Shown here: piece by piece, positions 8,465 through 17,260 of the stretch
Layout of the letters: each line of letters starts with the position of its first letter
Position numbering within the stretch: position 1 is the stretch's first letter
Assembly: GCA_005788175.1 (NCBI GenBank)
Contig: SXYX01000008.1
Location: 1-64,000 of the forward strand
Origin: Acidobacteriota bacterium
GTDB lineage: Bacteria > Acidobacteriota > Holophagae > Holophagales > Holophagaceae
Direction: 5' to 3'
Length of the DNA stretch: 64,000 nucleotides
Notes under the pieces: generated by a model
What the model saw: the letters and a program-made list of their open reading frames with translations, nothing else
The model's database searches: none
Told to the model about the DNA's origin: nothing
Translations under genes and position numbers: made by a program

Positions 8465-9046
8465 ATGAAATGGGTCTTAGTGCCTCTTGGAAATCCGGGC
8501 AAGCAGTATGAGAAGACACGCCACAATTTAGGTCGCTACCTTCTTGATCACTGGATAGCACAACATGTAGATTCATTGATGCTAGTAAAAAAGTATTCAC
8601 TGGGTTCTCTTTGGAGCTTGAATACAAATATTAGAGTACTGATTCCTTCAACATATATGAATCTCTCAGGTCAATGTATCAAGGAGGCTGTTCGCTTCGG
8701 ACTATCCTCGGAAGAATTAATAGTTCTTCATGACGATAAAGATCTTGATCTAGGTGTGGGTCGCATGAGAAGTGACGGCTCAGACGGTGGTCACAATGGC
8801 GTGAAATCAATTATTGAAGAAATGGGTACTGATTGCTTTAATCGATTGAGGCTAGGAATTGCTCCCTTCTCTCGTCCGTTAGATGAATTTGTTTTAGGCT
8901 CATGGTCACCAGCAGAATTGATAATTCTCGATAAGACTCATATTTCATTCAATCACTGTATGAGTCTTTTAGAATCCCCCCTCGACCTAAGTATGATAAT
9001 CAACCAAGTGAACACCAAAGGATTCTGGAGCGACCCTAATATTTAA
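8465..9046 (+). CDS. pth: peptidyl-tRNA hydrolase
   Basis: The 193-residue product has GNPGKQYEKTRHNLG with Asn10 and catalytic His20. TYMNLSGQ, LHDDKDLDLG and GGHNGVKSI follow, all active-site segments of bacterial Pth. It releases peptides from prematurely dropped peptidyl-tRNA. L25-Pth adjacency is a common bacterial arrangement. GGAG precedes the ATG by 8 bases. A strong terminator separates it from rplY, so a weak promoter or read-through must supply transcription. Confidence 0.94.
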   Translation: MKWVLVPLGNPGKQYEKTRHNLGRYLLDHWIAQHVDSLMLVKKYSLGSLWSLNTNIRVLIPSTYMNLSGQCIKEAVRFGLSSEELIVLHDDKDLDLGVGRMRSDGSDGGHNGVKSIIEEMGTDCFNRLRLGIAPFSRPLDEFVLGSWSPAELIILDKTHISFNHCMSLLESPLDLSMIINQVNTKGFWSDPNI

Positions 9047-9050
9047 TTAG

Positions 9051-9160
9051 AACTTGCAAGTTTCCTTTGTTTGAGAGAAACTCATCATTCACGCCTCTTT
9101 GATATTTCATCAATTAGGTCTTCCTTGCTCCAATTGCGGGGCTTAACATCCACAAGGAGG
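9051..9160 (+). promoter_or_regulatory. rpsF leader region with palindrome and hairpin
   Basis: The gap between pth and rpsF holds a perfect 12-base palindrome AACTTGCAAGTT (9051-9062). A GCTCC-AATTGC-GGGGC hairpin (9127-9142) ends 10 bases before AAGGAGG. It may be the rpsF promoter/leader. I could not find the CCG element expected of the known S6:S18 leader motif. Confidence 0.25.
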
Positions 9161-9164
9161 AATG

Positions 9165-9551
9165 ATGCGTCACTATGAGACCATCTTTATATCTTCACCA
9201 ACCCTCACTGAAGAACAAGCCGATGCGCTTGTCAAAGTCTATGAGAATGTCATCACGGAACAAGGTGGTGAATTGCTCAAAACCGAGAAATGGGGCCGGA
9301 AAAAACTGGCCTATGAAGTACAAAAATTTAGCGAAGGCTACTTTACTCTCTTTGATCTCCGTGCGGGTTCACAGTTGATTGCAGAGCTCGAGCGTCGCTT
9401 TCGTAATAACGATGCTGTCATCAAGTTCTTATCTGTTCGTATGGATGAGATTGAGAAATCAGCTGGACGCTCCAAACAACGCTTTGAGCGTGAATCGCTT
9501 CGTAAAGCTAAAGCTGGAATACAAGATACCCTTCCTGATGAGGTGATCTAA
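9165..9551 (+). CDS. rpsF: 30S ribosomal protein S6
   Basis: The product begins [18 protein letters not shown], matching the S6 N-terminus, and includes [14 protein letters not shown] and a basic/acidic tail. Of two adjacent ATG codons the second (9165) is better spaced from AAGGAGG (4 bases) and matches the family start. It binds 16S rRNA with S18 in the platform. Its stop overlaps the rpsR start (TAATG), so S6 and S18 are translationally coupled. Confidence 0.95.
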   Translation: MRHYETIFISSPTLTEEQADALVKVYENVITEQGGELLKTEKWGRKKLAYEVQKFSEGYFTLFDLRAGSQLIAELERRFRNNDAVIKFLSVRMDEIEKSAGRSKQRFERESLRKAKAGIQDTLPDEVI

Positions 9552-9820
9552 TGAAAAAACGAAATAGTCAAGACGCTAAGGCAAAAGCTAAAAAGAAAAA
9601 GTCTTTTGGGGCCAAACGCCCTAAGTTCTGTAAATTCTGTGTCGAACGACTCAATAATATAGATTATAAAGATGTCAAAACACTATCTTCCTTCACTCCC
9701 GAGAGAGGCAAGGTTATGCCTCGTCGAACTAGTGGGGTCTGTGCAGGACATCAACGCATGCTAGTGGTGGCTATTAAGCGTGCACGTAATATTGCACTCC
9801 TGCCATTCACTACCGACTAG
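9551..9820 (+). CDS. rpsR: 30S ribosomal protein S18
   Basis: The 89-residue basic protein contains [20 protein letters not shown] and the IPRRxSG-like [30 protein letters not shown] core. The Cys pair CKFC and Cys in VCAGHQ suggest a zinc-type S18. It is coupled to rpsF; the usual downstream rplI (L9) is absent here, replaced by a membrane protein gene. Confidence 0.95.
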   Translation: MKKRNSQDAKAKAKKKKSFGAKRPKFCKFCVERLNNIDYKDVKTLSSFTPERGKVMPRRTSGVCAGHQRMLVVAIKRARNIALLPFTTD

Positions 9821-9869
9821 TTTTCATCTTTATCTGAGTCAAAGGGACCTAAGCGAGTAGCCTAGCCAT

Positions 9870-10346
9870 ATGACATCTGAATCTAAAGTACCCCTTCCCT
9901 TGCGTGGCCAAAAAGCCTTTCAAGCTAGTTGGCAAACGATCTTGAAGCAGTGGGTTTTACCTGGTTGGGGTTACTGGGTTTTGGGAGATAGAAAACGAGC
10001 AAAGATATTCTTCTTAGTTTGGATTTTCTTTTCCACAGTAGGTGTAATACAACTATGGATTGGCGCATCGGCTGCTGACGCCAGTGGAGGAATATTCATT
10101 TTCGAACTTAGTTCGTGGCTTAAATCCCTAGGTGCACTTGGAACACTCGGGCTAGGTCCCATATACTTTCCTTTGGCATATGTATTCGGAGGAAGTGCAT
10201 CGGAACCAATCCGTAATTTAATCCAAGAATATGGATCGAGCTACTTATTCATAATGGGGTTATTAAATTGGCTAGCATTCTTCGACTTATTTGATCGAAC
10301 AACCCAACGATGGCACTGGCGTCTTCCTAAAGATGAGTGTAATTAA
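9870..10346 (+). CDS. membrane protein, possibly DUF6677-like (158 aa)
   Basis: About four hydrophobic segments lie near residues 25-40, 45-68, 92-112 and 128-145. The LPGWGYWVLGDRKRAKIFF stretch, with a later EYGSSYLFIMGLLNWLAFFDLFDR, recalls small inner-membrane proteins of the DUF6677 type; this is a resemblance from memory only. It follows rpsR by 49 bases. Its stop codon shares TTAA with the convergent methyltransferase gene. Function is unknown. Confidence 0.55.
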   Translation: MTSESKVPLPLRGQKAFQASWQTILKQWVLPGWGYWVLGDRKRAKIFFLVWIFFSTVGVIQLWIGASAADASGGIFIFELSSWLKSLGALGTLGLGPIYFPLAYVFGGSASEPIRNLIQEYGSSYLFIMGLLNWLAFFDLFDRTTQRWHWRLPKDECN

Positions 10347-11047
10347 TCTTTTTTGATTATCGTTAAGGTGTCAGCAGAGAAATAGTCCGTTTTGTAGTGA
10401 GTAAGAAAAAGTTTACTGTAGAGCCATTGTGCGATCTTTCTATAAAACCAGTTCAGAGACTTGAATGCAGTCACAACAGGGTTACGATACCAAATAACCT
10501 TTTTTGTCCCACGAATACAAACTATTTTCATCTGAGATTGCTGGGTAAAGTAGATCCATTTGTGATACCCAATCGCGGTTCGGTGGGTGATATCTCCGTT
10601 TTGATGAGCGAGTCCAAGCGGCGAATCAGCGTTAGGAAATTTCGCAACAAAATATCCACCTGGAACCAATGCTGTTCGAACATGCTTCAAACAGATTTCA
10701 ATTTCATCATGAGTCAAATGTTCAAGAACATCCCAGGCAGCTATGAGATCAAATTTCTCCTTTCCGTAATCTTGATTTTCTGAAGATAGCGAAGCTAGAA
10801 AGCCTTTTTTTTGAGCCGATTCCACTAATAAGGGATTTTGTTCTATGCCCTCAATATCAAATCCTTGTAATCGAGCCCAGGTCAAAAAGCGTCCATTTCC
10901 AAAGCCGATCTCTAAAATTCGCATGGGAGGGTTTAGTTTCAATGATCTCAACTCTAGACTGAATTGTTTGCTTTCTTTGCGGGTGATCTGACCGAATGAA
11001 TTCGGTTCCCACTTTTTCCAATCAAGGTATTCTTTCTGTTTAAACAT
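10343..11047 (-). CDS. class I SAM-dependent methyltransferase
   Basis: Residues about 40-60 give the Rossmann motif I RILEIGFGNGRFLTWA. Motif II is DIEGIEQNP, then FDLIAAWDVLEHLTHDEI and LVPGGYFVAKFPN follow, the pattern of Methyltransf_23/11 enzymes. The acceptor is unknown; the C-terminal third is basic and aromatic. The start is ATG 11047; a GTG four codons upstream is also possible and neither has a clear ribosome site. It lies 48 bases downstream of the copper ATPase gene, same strand. Confidence 0.78.
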   Translation of the reverse strand: MFKQKEYLDWKKWEPNSFGQITRKESKQFSLELRSLKLNPPMRILEIGFGNGRFLTWARLQGFDIEGIEQNPLLVESAQKKGFLASLSSENQDYGKEKFDLIAAWDVLEHLTHDEIEICLKHVRTALVPGGYFVAKFPNADSPLGLAHQNGDITHRTAIGYHKWIYFTQQSQMKIVCIRGTKKVIWYRNPVVTAFKSLNWFYRKIAQWLYSKLFLTHYKTDYFSADTLTIIKKD

Positions 11048-11095
11048 AATAAATATCACACATCAGAAATTTAATTTGTCCAAATATTAAGATTA

Positions 11096-13543
11096 TCATT
11101 CAACTGTCTCCTCTAGGTTTGATCGATGACTATGCAAACTAAATGCTCTGCCGCTATTCAATACCACACTAATACTACTAAACATCATAGCTGCCGCTGC
11201 AAATATAGGATGAACTCGACCGGTAACGGCGAGTGGTATGAGAGCAATATTATAAATCATCGCCCAAGTCAGATTTTGTCGAACTCGACGCAAAGATTGC
11301 TTAGCGATAAGCAGAAATAGGGGGATCTGTTTTAGTTGGCGATTGACTAGAATAATTCCTGCGCTCTCTAAAGCAACGCCAGAGCCATTGCTCATCGCAA
11401 TTCCTACGTTAGCTTGTGAGATTGCGATCGCATCATTGATACCGTCACCCACCATAGCAACAAATCCTTCCTTTTGAATTTCAATGATTTTTTCTTGTTT
11501 CTGATGGGGTAGTAATTCTGCTAGTACATTTTGAGAAGGAATCCCAACAATTTTTGCTAGCCAGCGACATGCCTCATGGCGATCTCCACTCAAAAGCCAT
11601 ATCCTTACACCCTGTTCCTTCAGGGATTGGATCATTTCCTTGGCATCTTCACGAATACGATCTGTGAATTCCCAGTAAGCACAGGGTTTTCCATCGAGAG
11701 CGAGCATAACTTGAGACCCATAGGAATCTCGCGGTGACAATGAAGAATCAATCTGCATACCCATTGATTTCAACCATACCGGACTTCCAATGTGGATGAG
11801 TTGACCATCAATGACTCCCTCAAGACCTTGGCCTGCATAACTCTTCCATGACTCAATAGGATGAATAATTCCTCCTTGATCACGCTCCCGATAAGATCTT
11901 AAAAAAGTTTGGGCTAGAGGGTGTGTACTTAATTGTTCGAGCGATGCCGCTAATTGATAGGCCCTTAGGTCGTCAATTTTTTCAAATTTTGAATAACTAA
12001 TGTGCAGTTGACCTGTGGTTAAAGTACCCGTTTTGTCAAAAATAACGTGGCTTATGTGTGCCGCTGATTCTAATACTTCACTACTTCTTAATAAAAGACC
12101 TCTCTTGGCGCTTTCACCAACTGAATTGACTAATACCAACGGTGTGGCAAGACCCAAGGCACAAGGGCAAGCAACAACTAAAACAGAAACTCCCGCCATC
12201 AACGAGTTGATGAGTTGTTGCCCTTGAGCCCAAGCAAGAAAAAAAGTAACGAGTGACAATGAAACAATCAAAGGAAAAAACCAAGCAGCCATCCGATCTG
12301 CTAGCAATTGGATATCAGTTTTATCCGATAGAGCTCTTTTAACTCGGTCAAGGATGGTTGCAAGGACAGTTTCGTGACCCACTAATGAGGCTTGCATCAC
12401 AATGTATCCTTCCTGACAGAGATAACCGGCATAGATATCTTTATTTTTTTCAATGGCGCGAGGTAGAACTTCCCCAGTTAAAGTAGATGTATCAATCCAT
12501 CCCTGCCCATCGAGAATCGTGCCATCAACCGGCACTCGCTCCCCCATAATGATGCGAAGCTGATCTCCTTTTTGAATCTTAGTAGTTAAAATCGGAGCCC
12601 ACTGATTCCCATTCCATCTTTGTGTCATCTTTGTTTCGGCCATAAGTAAACCCTGAATAAATCTCTGTGCTTTCTGCTTCGAATTTTTTTCAATTGCGCG
12701 CCCAATGATGAGCAAACTAACCAACATTGATGCTGTATCGAAATATACATGATGAGTCTTGAGAATCAGGGCCGAATAAACACTAACAATGAATGCAACT
12801 AATGCCCCAAATCCAACTAGGGTATCCGTGTTGGGTTTTCCTAGTTTTAAACGGTGATAACCATTGAGAAAAATAGGCCACCCACAATAAACCAATAAAG
12901 GAAGTGCTGTCAGTCCGCTTACCAAAGTGAATGTACCTCGTACACCCTCTGGAATGGGGTTAGGGTCGTATATTTTTTCCATGAAGACAAGATTACTTAA
13001 CCAATTCTGTCCTGCATCAAATGCAAAAGCAGCATAGATCACCATGGAATTCATCATGGCGTTAGCTCCAAGAACAACTGCCAATACTAACCTCACTGCT
13101 TCATGAACTGAATTTTTTGGCTGAGAGTCCGAACTGACTTGTTCAGCGAAAAATCCAAAACGATCAAGGCGCGCTATTAGTAAGTCTTGTTGGGTCAATT
13201 TTGGGGAAAAAATAATATGGGCAACTTCTGTGATGGGCTCTACAACAGCCCTCACCACCCCTAGATCTTGTTGCAGGATACCTTCAACAAGAGGCGTACA
13301 TGCACTGCAGACCATCCCATCAATCTTGATCCACGTTTCATTATAAGGACCTGAAGGTAGTTCGGTTTTGGGAGATCCACCTTTTAAGGAGGGGCCTTGT
13401 CGCCGAGCTTCGTCGGGGCCTAAAATATTGAATACCTGGGCACAGGCAGGGCAACAAAAAACGTAGTGTTTACCTAGGTGGGCCCTCTCGGTAGTTCCCT
13501 CCGCTAGAGTCGAAAGACATAAATCGCAGTGAGTTTGGATCAT
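11096..13543 (-). CDS. copper-translocating P1B-type ATPase, CcoI/FixI-like
   Basis: The 815-residue product has an N-terminal Cys cluster (CDLC at 6-9, CCPAC at 30-34). One heavy-metal domain carries GMVCSAC (77-82). About eight membrane helices follow, with CPCALGLATP in helix 6, the phosphorylation motif DKTGTLTTG and the hinge GDGINDA. YN in helix 7 and MMFSSISVVLNS in helix 8 match Cu(I)-specific P1B-1 pumps. The N-terminal Cys layout resembles CcoI/FixI, which load copper for cbb3 oxidase, but no cco genes are nearby; a CopA exporter is the alternative. It lies 33 bases after prfB, likely cotranscribed. Confidence 0.88.
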   Translation of the reverse strand: MIQTHCDLCLSTLAEGTTERAHLGKHYVFCCPACAQVFNILGPDEARRQGPSLKGGSPKTELPSGPYNETWIKIDGMVCSACTPLVEGILQQDLGVVRAVVEPITEVAHIIFSPKLTQQDLLIARLDRFGFFAEQVSSDSQPKNSVHEAVRLVLAVVLGANAMMNSMVIYAAFAFDAGQNWLSNLVFMEKIYDPNPIPEGVRGTFTLVSGLTALPLLVYCGWPIFLNGYHRLKLGKPNTDTLVGFGALVAFIVSVYSALILKTHHVYFDTASMLVSLLIIGRAIEKNSKQKAQRFIQGLLMAETKMTQRWNGNQWAPILTTKIQKGDQLRIIMGERVPVDGTILDGQGWIDTSTLTGEVLPRAIEKNKDIYAGYLCQEGYIVMQASLVGHETVLATILDRVKRALSDKTDIQLLADRMAAWFFPLIVSLSLVTFFLAWAQGQQLINSLMAGVSVLVVACPCALGLATPLVLVNSVGESAKRGLLLRSSEVLESAAHISHVIFDKTGTLTTGQLHISYSKFEKIDDLRAYQLAASLEQLSTHPLAQTFLRSYRERDQGGIIHPIESWKSYAGQGLEGVIDGQLIHIGSPVWLKSMGMQIDSSLSPRDSYGSQVMLALDGKPCAYWEFTDRIREDAKEMIQSLKEQGVRIWLLSGDRHEACRWLAKIVGIPSQNVLAELLPHQKQEKIIEIQKEGFVAMVGDGINDAIAISQANVGIAMSNGSGVALESAGIILVNRQLKQIPLFLLIAKQSLRRVRQNLTWAMIYNIALIPLAVTGRVHPIFAAAAMMFSSISVVLNSGRAFSLHSHRSNLEETVE

Positions 13544-13576
13544 ATCAAATTAAAAAGATTTGAAAAATTCTTTGAT

Positions 13577-14686
13577 TCATTTAGGGATTTTTCTAGAGGC
13601 TTTAGCTAGAAGTTGAGTACGAATGAAGTGCTCAATATCTCCGTCTAAAACCTTCTGTGTTTGAGAAGACTCAACTCCGGTTCGGTGATCTTTAACAAGC
13701 TGATATGGGGCTAAGACATAACTTCGTATTTGGCTTCCCCACGCAATATCAGCTTTCTCACCACTTGCTTGGGCGATTTTCTCTGTGAGCTTTCGTTGTT
13801 CTAAATCATAAATTCGGCCTTTAAGAATTTTCAAAGCTGTCTCTCGATTTTGTATTTGCGATCGCTCATTTTGACAACTTACAACGATGCCAGTTGGCAA
13901 ATGAGTAAAACGAACCGCAGATTCCGTACGATTTACATGTTGACCACCAGCGCCACTCGCTCTGAATACATCAATCCTAAGATCTTTATCGGGAATTTCC
14001 ATATCGATGGTCTCGTCAAGCTCAGGACTGACATATACAGCGGCGAAACTCGTATGGCGACGCTTCGCAGAATCAAAAGGGGAAATTCTCACAAGGCGAT
14101 GAACCCCTGCTTCAGCACGTAAATACCCATAGGCATAGGGCGCTTTAATGGATAATGTTACGCCCTTCAGGCCTGCTTCATCTCCATCTTGAAGATCATG
14201 AATCTCAACAGTCCAGCCTTTTAATTCACAAAACCTAAGATACATGCGAAGCAACATGGCAACCCAATCACAACTCTCGGTTCCCCCTGCTCCCGGACTG
14301 ATTGATAAGATTGCATTATTAATATCTAATTCACCGCTTAACATCATACGTAATTCTGAATCTTGAACTAGTTGCCGAACAATATCTTCCAGTCGTACTG
14401 CTTCTGAAAAAAGAGTGAGGTCTTCCTTGGAGAGTTCAATGGCATCCTCTAAGTCTGATAAAGTGCCTTCAAGGCGCTTAGATAACTCAATATCTGATAA
14501 TAATGACGCGCGGCGCATCAAGAGAGGTTTAGATTTTTTAGGATCATCCCAAAAACCTGAAGCTAGAGTTTGAGTGTCAATAGAAGCAAGTTCTTTATTT
14601 TTTAGATCTTCCTTGAGGTAGGTCTTGAGCTGATCTACCCGCGGCTTCAATTCGTTTTTTGACCTAATAAGACTGTCTAAATCCAT
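13577..14686 (-). CDS. prfB: peptide chain release factor 2, without programmed frameshift
   Basis: The 369-residue product has the stop-codon recognition segment RISPFDSAKRRHTSF and the catalytic GASGAGGQHVN (GGQ) loop of RF2, which terminates at UGA/UAA. The track ORF runs 185 codons further, antisense across bamD, but the RF2 homology starts at MDLDSLIRSKNELKPRV. The ATG at 14686 is therefore the start. Where many bacteria have CUU-UGA-C, this gene reads CTC-AAG-GAA in frame, so the autoregulatory +1 shift is absent. It is divergent from bamD and upstream of the copper ATPase. Confidence 0.93.
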   Translation of the reverse strand: MDLDSLIRSKNELKPRVDQLKTYLKEDLKNKELASIDTQTLASGFWDDPKKSKPLLMRRASLLSDIELSKRLEGTLSDLEDAIELSKEDLTLFSEAVRLEDIVRQLVQDSELRMMLSGELDINNAILSISPGAGGTESCDWVAMLLRMYLRFCELKGWTVEIHDLQDGDEAGLKGVTLSIKAPYAYGYLRAEAGVHRLVRISPFDSAKRRHTSFAAVYVSPELDETIDMEIPDKDLRIDVFRASGAGGQHVNRTESAVRFTHLPTGIVVSCQNERSQIQNRETALKILKGRIYDLEQRKLTEKIAQASGEKADIAWGSQIRSYVLAPYQLVKDHRTGVESSQTQKVLDGDIEHFIRTQLLAKASRKIPK

Positions 14687-14812
14687 ACTAATCCACTCAC
14701 CGCTCTCTCTCTTTAACTTTAACGCTTCATGACACAAAAGAGGGCCTGTCTTAGTGCACCTTAAGCCATACTTATAGATCAGGCATCTTATTGATCTGCA
14801 TGGAGTCCATGA

Positions 14813-15748
14813 ATGCTTAAAGTGAATGTATCCCAAGTGTTTTTCAGTCTTGTAATAAGTTTTTTGATGGTGGGATGCGGCTTCACAGCCACTTTTGATC
14901 CCCAGAAAATTAATGCCGGCGAGCTCCTTCGAACTGCAGAAGATTCGGCACGCGCTGGTAAGTGGACCGCGGCTAGGGTATCCCTTAAGCAAATCGAGCA
15001 ATACTTCCCAGGTGCGAGGGAGTTTCCCAAAGCCAAGCTTCTTATGGCAGATTCCTATTTTTTCGACAATAGTCCTAGTTATCCTGAGGCAGAAATTGAG
15101 TATGAAAGCTTTCTTAATTATTTTCCAGGAAGTCAATCTAAAGATTACGTACTCTACCAGATTGCTCTTTGTCAATATGCTTCCATTACAAATGCCGAAC
15201 GAGATCAGGCAGCAACAAAAAAGGCAATAAGAAGTTTTCAAAGATTAATTACTGAGGCACCTGGTTCTATGTACGTTTCTGACGCGAAAGCCAAGATCAA
15301 CCAATGTAACCGTCGCTTAGCCGAACACGAACTCGCTGTCGGTTTGGTTTATATCAACACGTTTCATTATTCCGGAGCCGAGCGGCGACTCAAAATAATG
15401 TTAGAACAGTATGCCGACTATGTAGATTTAGAAAGAGCTTATTACTATTTAGGAGAAGCCTTAAGACAAAAGAGTACTCCGCCAGGTGAGATTGAAGCCT
15501 ATCAAAAAGGTCAACTTGATGCTTTAGGGGTACAAACTTGGAATGATGTCTCACAAGTCGATCAGGAGAAAGCTGTTAAAGCTCTTAACGAATGGTTGGG
15601 GCAACAAAGAGAAATATATATACAAGAAGCTAAGACCTACTATCAAAAATTAGCTGAAAGTTACCCCAACTCTGAGTGGGGACGAAAGGCCAAAAGCCGC
15701 CTAATTCAACTTGGAGTGACCCTCACTCAAGGAGAATTGGACAGTTAG
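14813..15748 (+). CDS. bamD: BamD-like outer membrane assembly lipoprotein
   Basis: A signal peptide ends in the lipobox LMVGC, giving lipidated Cys22. The remaining 290 residues are TPR-like helices with the BamD-type phrases YPEAEIEYESFLNYFPGS, YVLYQIALCQY and SPYVSDAK-like GSMYVSDAKAK. BamD helps insert beta-barrels with BamA. At 311 residues it is longer than E. coli BamD, with an extra TPR-like end (AKTYYQKLAESYPNSEWG). GGAG precedes the ATG. It is divergent from prfB. Confidence 0.82.
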   Translation: MLKVNVSQVFFSLVISFLMVGCGFTATFDPQKINAGELLRTAEDSARAGKWTAARVSLKQIEQYFPGAREFPKAKLLMADSYFFDNSPSYPEAEIEYESFLNYFPGSQSKDYVLYQIALCQYASITNAERDQAATKKAIRSFQRLITEAPGSMYVSDAKAKINQCNRRLAEHELAVGLVYINTFHYSGAERRLKIMLEQYADYVDLERAYYYLGEALRQKSTPPGEIEAYQKGQLDALGVQTWNDVSQVDQEKAVKALNEWLGQQREIYIQEAKTYYQKLAESYPNSEWGRKAKSRLIQLGVTLTQGELDS

Positions 15749-15815
15749 ATCGTCTAGACTGCTCTAGATATCAATAGCCCATACGACCGCTCTATAATGT
15801 AATCACGGAGCTGCC

Positions 15816-16118
15816 ATGGAACTGCCTGAAAAAGTTAAATATCTTGTCGAAGAATTAGGTGATTCACTCATGGAAGCTCTTGCTGAAAATCAAAAATGTA
15901 AAGAATTGATTCAGGATATTCAAGCCCAAGAGTTCGATTTAGTCATGATGCTTGAAGCTACTTTGGCTCTACGAAAGAAACAATCGAAAGATACTCATGT
16001 CGAGGCCAAAGGAATTGGGCAAGAGAATATATCTTTTGAATCTACGGATAATTTTCAGGGTATTTGGTCTGAAGATGACAAGCAATTTTTAAAATCCTTT
16101 CGCATCCTACCCGATTAA
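15816..16118 (+). CDS. small acidic hypothetical protein (100 aa)
   Basis: I do not recognise this. It is a soluble acidic protein: residues 1-55 look helical (EKVKYLVEELGDSLMEAL, then FDLVMMLEATLALRKK), followed by a disordered acidic part and an aromatic end (FLKSFRILPD). GGAG precedes the ATG at good spacing. It lies between bamD and rlmN in the same direction, 6 bases before rlmN, so probably in an operon with it. Confidence 0.65.
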   Translation: MELPEKVKYLVEELGDSLMEALAENQKCKELIQDIQAQEFDLVMMLEATLALRKKQSKDTHVEAKGIGQENISFESTDNFQGIWSEDDKQFLKSFRILPD

Positions 16119-16124
16119 ATCCCT

Positions 16125-17219
16125 ATGCCTTCTGCTTGGGATCGGCCTGCCCCAGAGCTAATTGAAGAAATGACAAATTCTAACTTACTCGGTTGGAGTC
16201 TGCATGAGTGTATAGATTGGATGAAAAGTATAGATCAGCCTGGATATCGGGGAGAACAACTTTTCCAAGGTATCCAACAACAACGATGGACAGCAGCAGC
16301 AGAGTTTTCAACCTTACCGGAGTCTCTTCGTAAGACGCTCGAAAAAGAAACCAGTATTTATTACCCTTTAATTATCCACAGTCGATCTTCACAAGATGGC
16401 TCTACTAAGCATATTTTTAGGCTCCGCGATGATCTTGAGATTGAAGGTGTTTATATGCCTTATCGAAATCGAATCACCCTGTGTCTATCAAGCCAAATAG
16501 GTTGTGCGATGGGATGTACTTTCTGTGCAACAGGCGATATGGGTATTAAACGTAATTTAACTGCCAGTGAAATTGTCGGACAAGTTCTAAGTATGCTTAC
16601 TAAGCATGGTTATAAAGCTTCAGGAAAACCTACTGATATTCCTCTCAATCTAGTGTTTATGGGTATGGGCGAGCCCCTTCATAATTTAGACCATGTCATG
16701 AAAAGTGTTCAAATTTTAATAGATCCAAAAGGGCTCGCCATTCCGTCTAGGCGTATAACAATCTCAACATCAGGCTTGGTGCCCGGCATCGATCGACTGG
16801 GTTCCTTTTCGCCTCGACCAAAACTTGCTGTCTCTCTTAACGGTTCTCAGGATGACTATCGATCTAAAATTATGCCGGTGAATCGAGTTTGGAATCTCGC
16901 CTCATTGAAAGAGTGTATTTTGAGATTTCCTTTAGGTCCTCGTGAGTGGATCACGCTTGAGTACGTATTACTGAAGAATTTGACTGATCGTCCTTCGGAT
17001 ATGCAAAGTCTCCTTAGATTTGCTAAAGATATTCCATGTAAAATAAACTTGATCCCTTTTAATTCTCATGAAGGATCTGGATTTGATACACCTAGTGAGG
17101 CTCGTATTTCACAATGCTGTCAAATATTGGCGCAAACGGGCTTAATCGTTAGTGTGCGCCGATCTCGTGGTCAAGATATTGGCGGAGCATGTGGCCAACT
17201 TGTTCGAGATGAAGATTGA
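16125..17219 (+). CDS. rlmN: 23S rRNA (adenine2503-C2)-methyltransferase, radical SAM
   Basis: The 4Fe-4S motif CAMGCTFC supplies Cys127, 131 and 134. NLVFMGMGEPLHN is the GEP segment, and the methyl-carrying C-terminal Cys lies in GGACGQL near residue 357. It methylates C2 of A2503 in 23S rRNA (and often A37 of tRNA). The ATG at 16125 lacks a strong ribosome site. The ATG at residue 16 (MTNSNLLGWS), nearer the usual N-terminus, is an alternative. It lies directly upstream of trmD. Confidence 0.93.
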   Translation: MPSAWDRPAPELIEEMTNSNLLGWSLHECIDWMKSIDQPGYRGEQLFQGIQQQRWTAAAEFSTLPESLRKTLEKETSIYYPLIIHSRSSQDGSTKHIFRLRDDLEIEGVYMPYRNRITLCLSSQIGCAMGCTFCATGDMGIKRNLTASEIVGQVLSMLTKHGYKASGKPTDIPLNLVFMGMGEPLHNLDHVMKSVQILIDPKGLAIPSRRITISTSGLVPGIDRLGSFSPRPKLAVSLNGSQDDYRSKIMPVNRVWNLASLKECILRFPLGPREWITLEYVLLKNLTDRPSDMQSLLRFAKDIPCKINLIPFNSHEGSGFDTPSEARISQCCQILAQTGLIVSVRRSRGQDIGGACGQLVRDED

Positions 17220-17260
17220 ATTAGACAGATTTCTATAGAGATGGTGAAATCAACCATAAG

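Noticed and set aside
9051-9164. Known S6:S18 leader motif before rpsF
   Set aside because: A hairpin is present but I cannot find the conserved CCG-containing element, so only a generic leader is reported.
14776-14797. AGATCA-10-TGATCT inverted repeat before bamD
   Set aside because: A 6-bp dyad with 10-base spacing is expected by chance at this length; no supporting copy elsewhere.
14687-15241. 185-codon N-terminal extension of the prfB ORF
   Set aside because: It lies antisense to bamD, has no RF2 similarity, and a proper RF2 N-terminus begins at ATG 14686.
15753-15768. TCTAGA-CTGC-TCTAGA hairpin after bamD as terminator
   Set aside because: No T-run follows and the stem is short and AT-rich.
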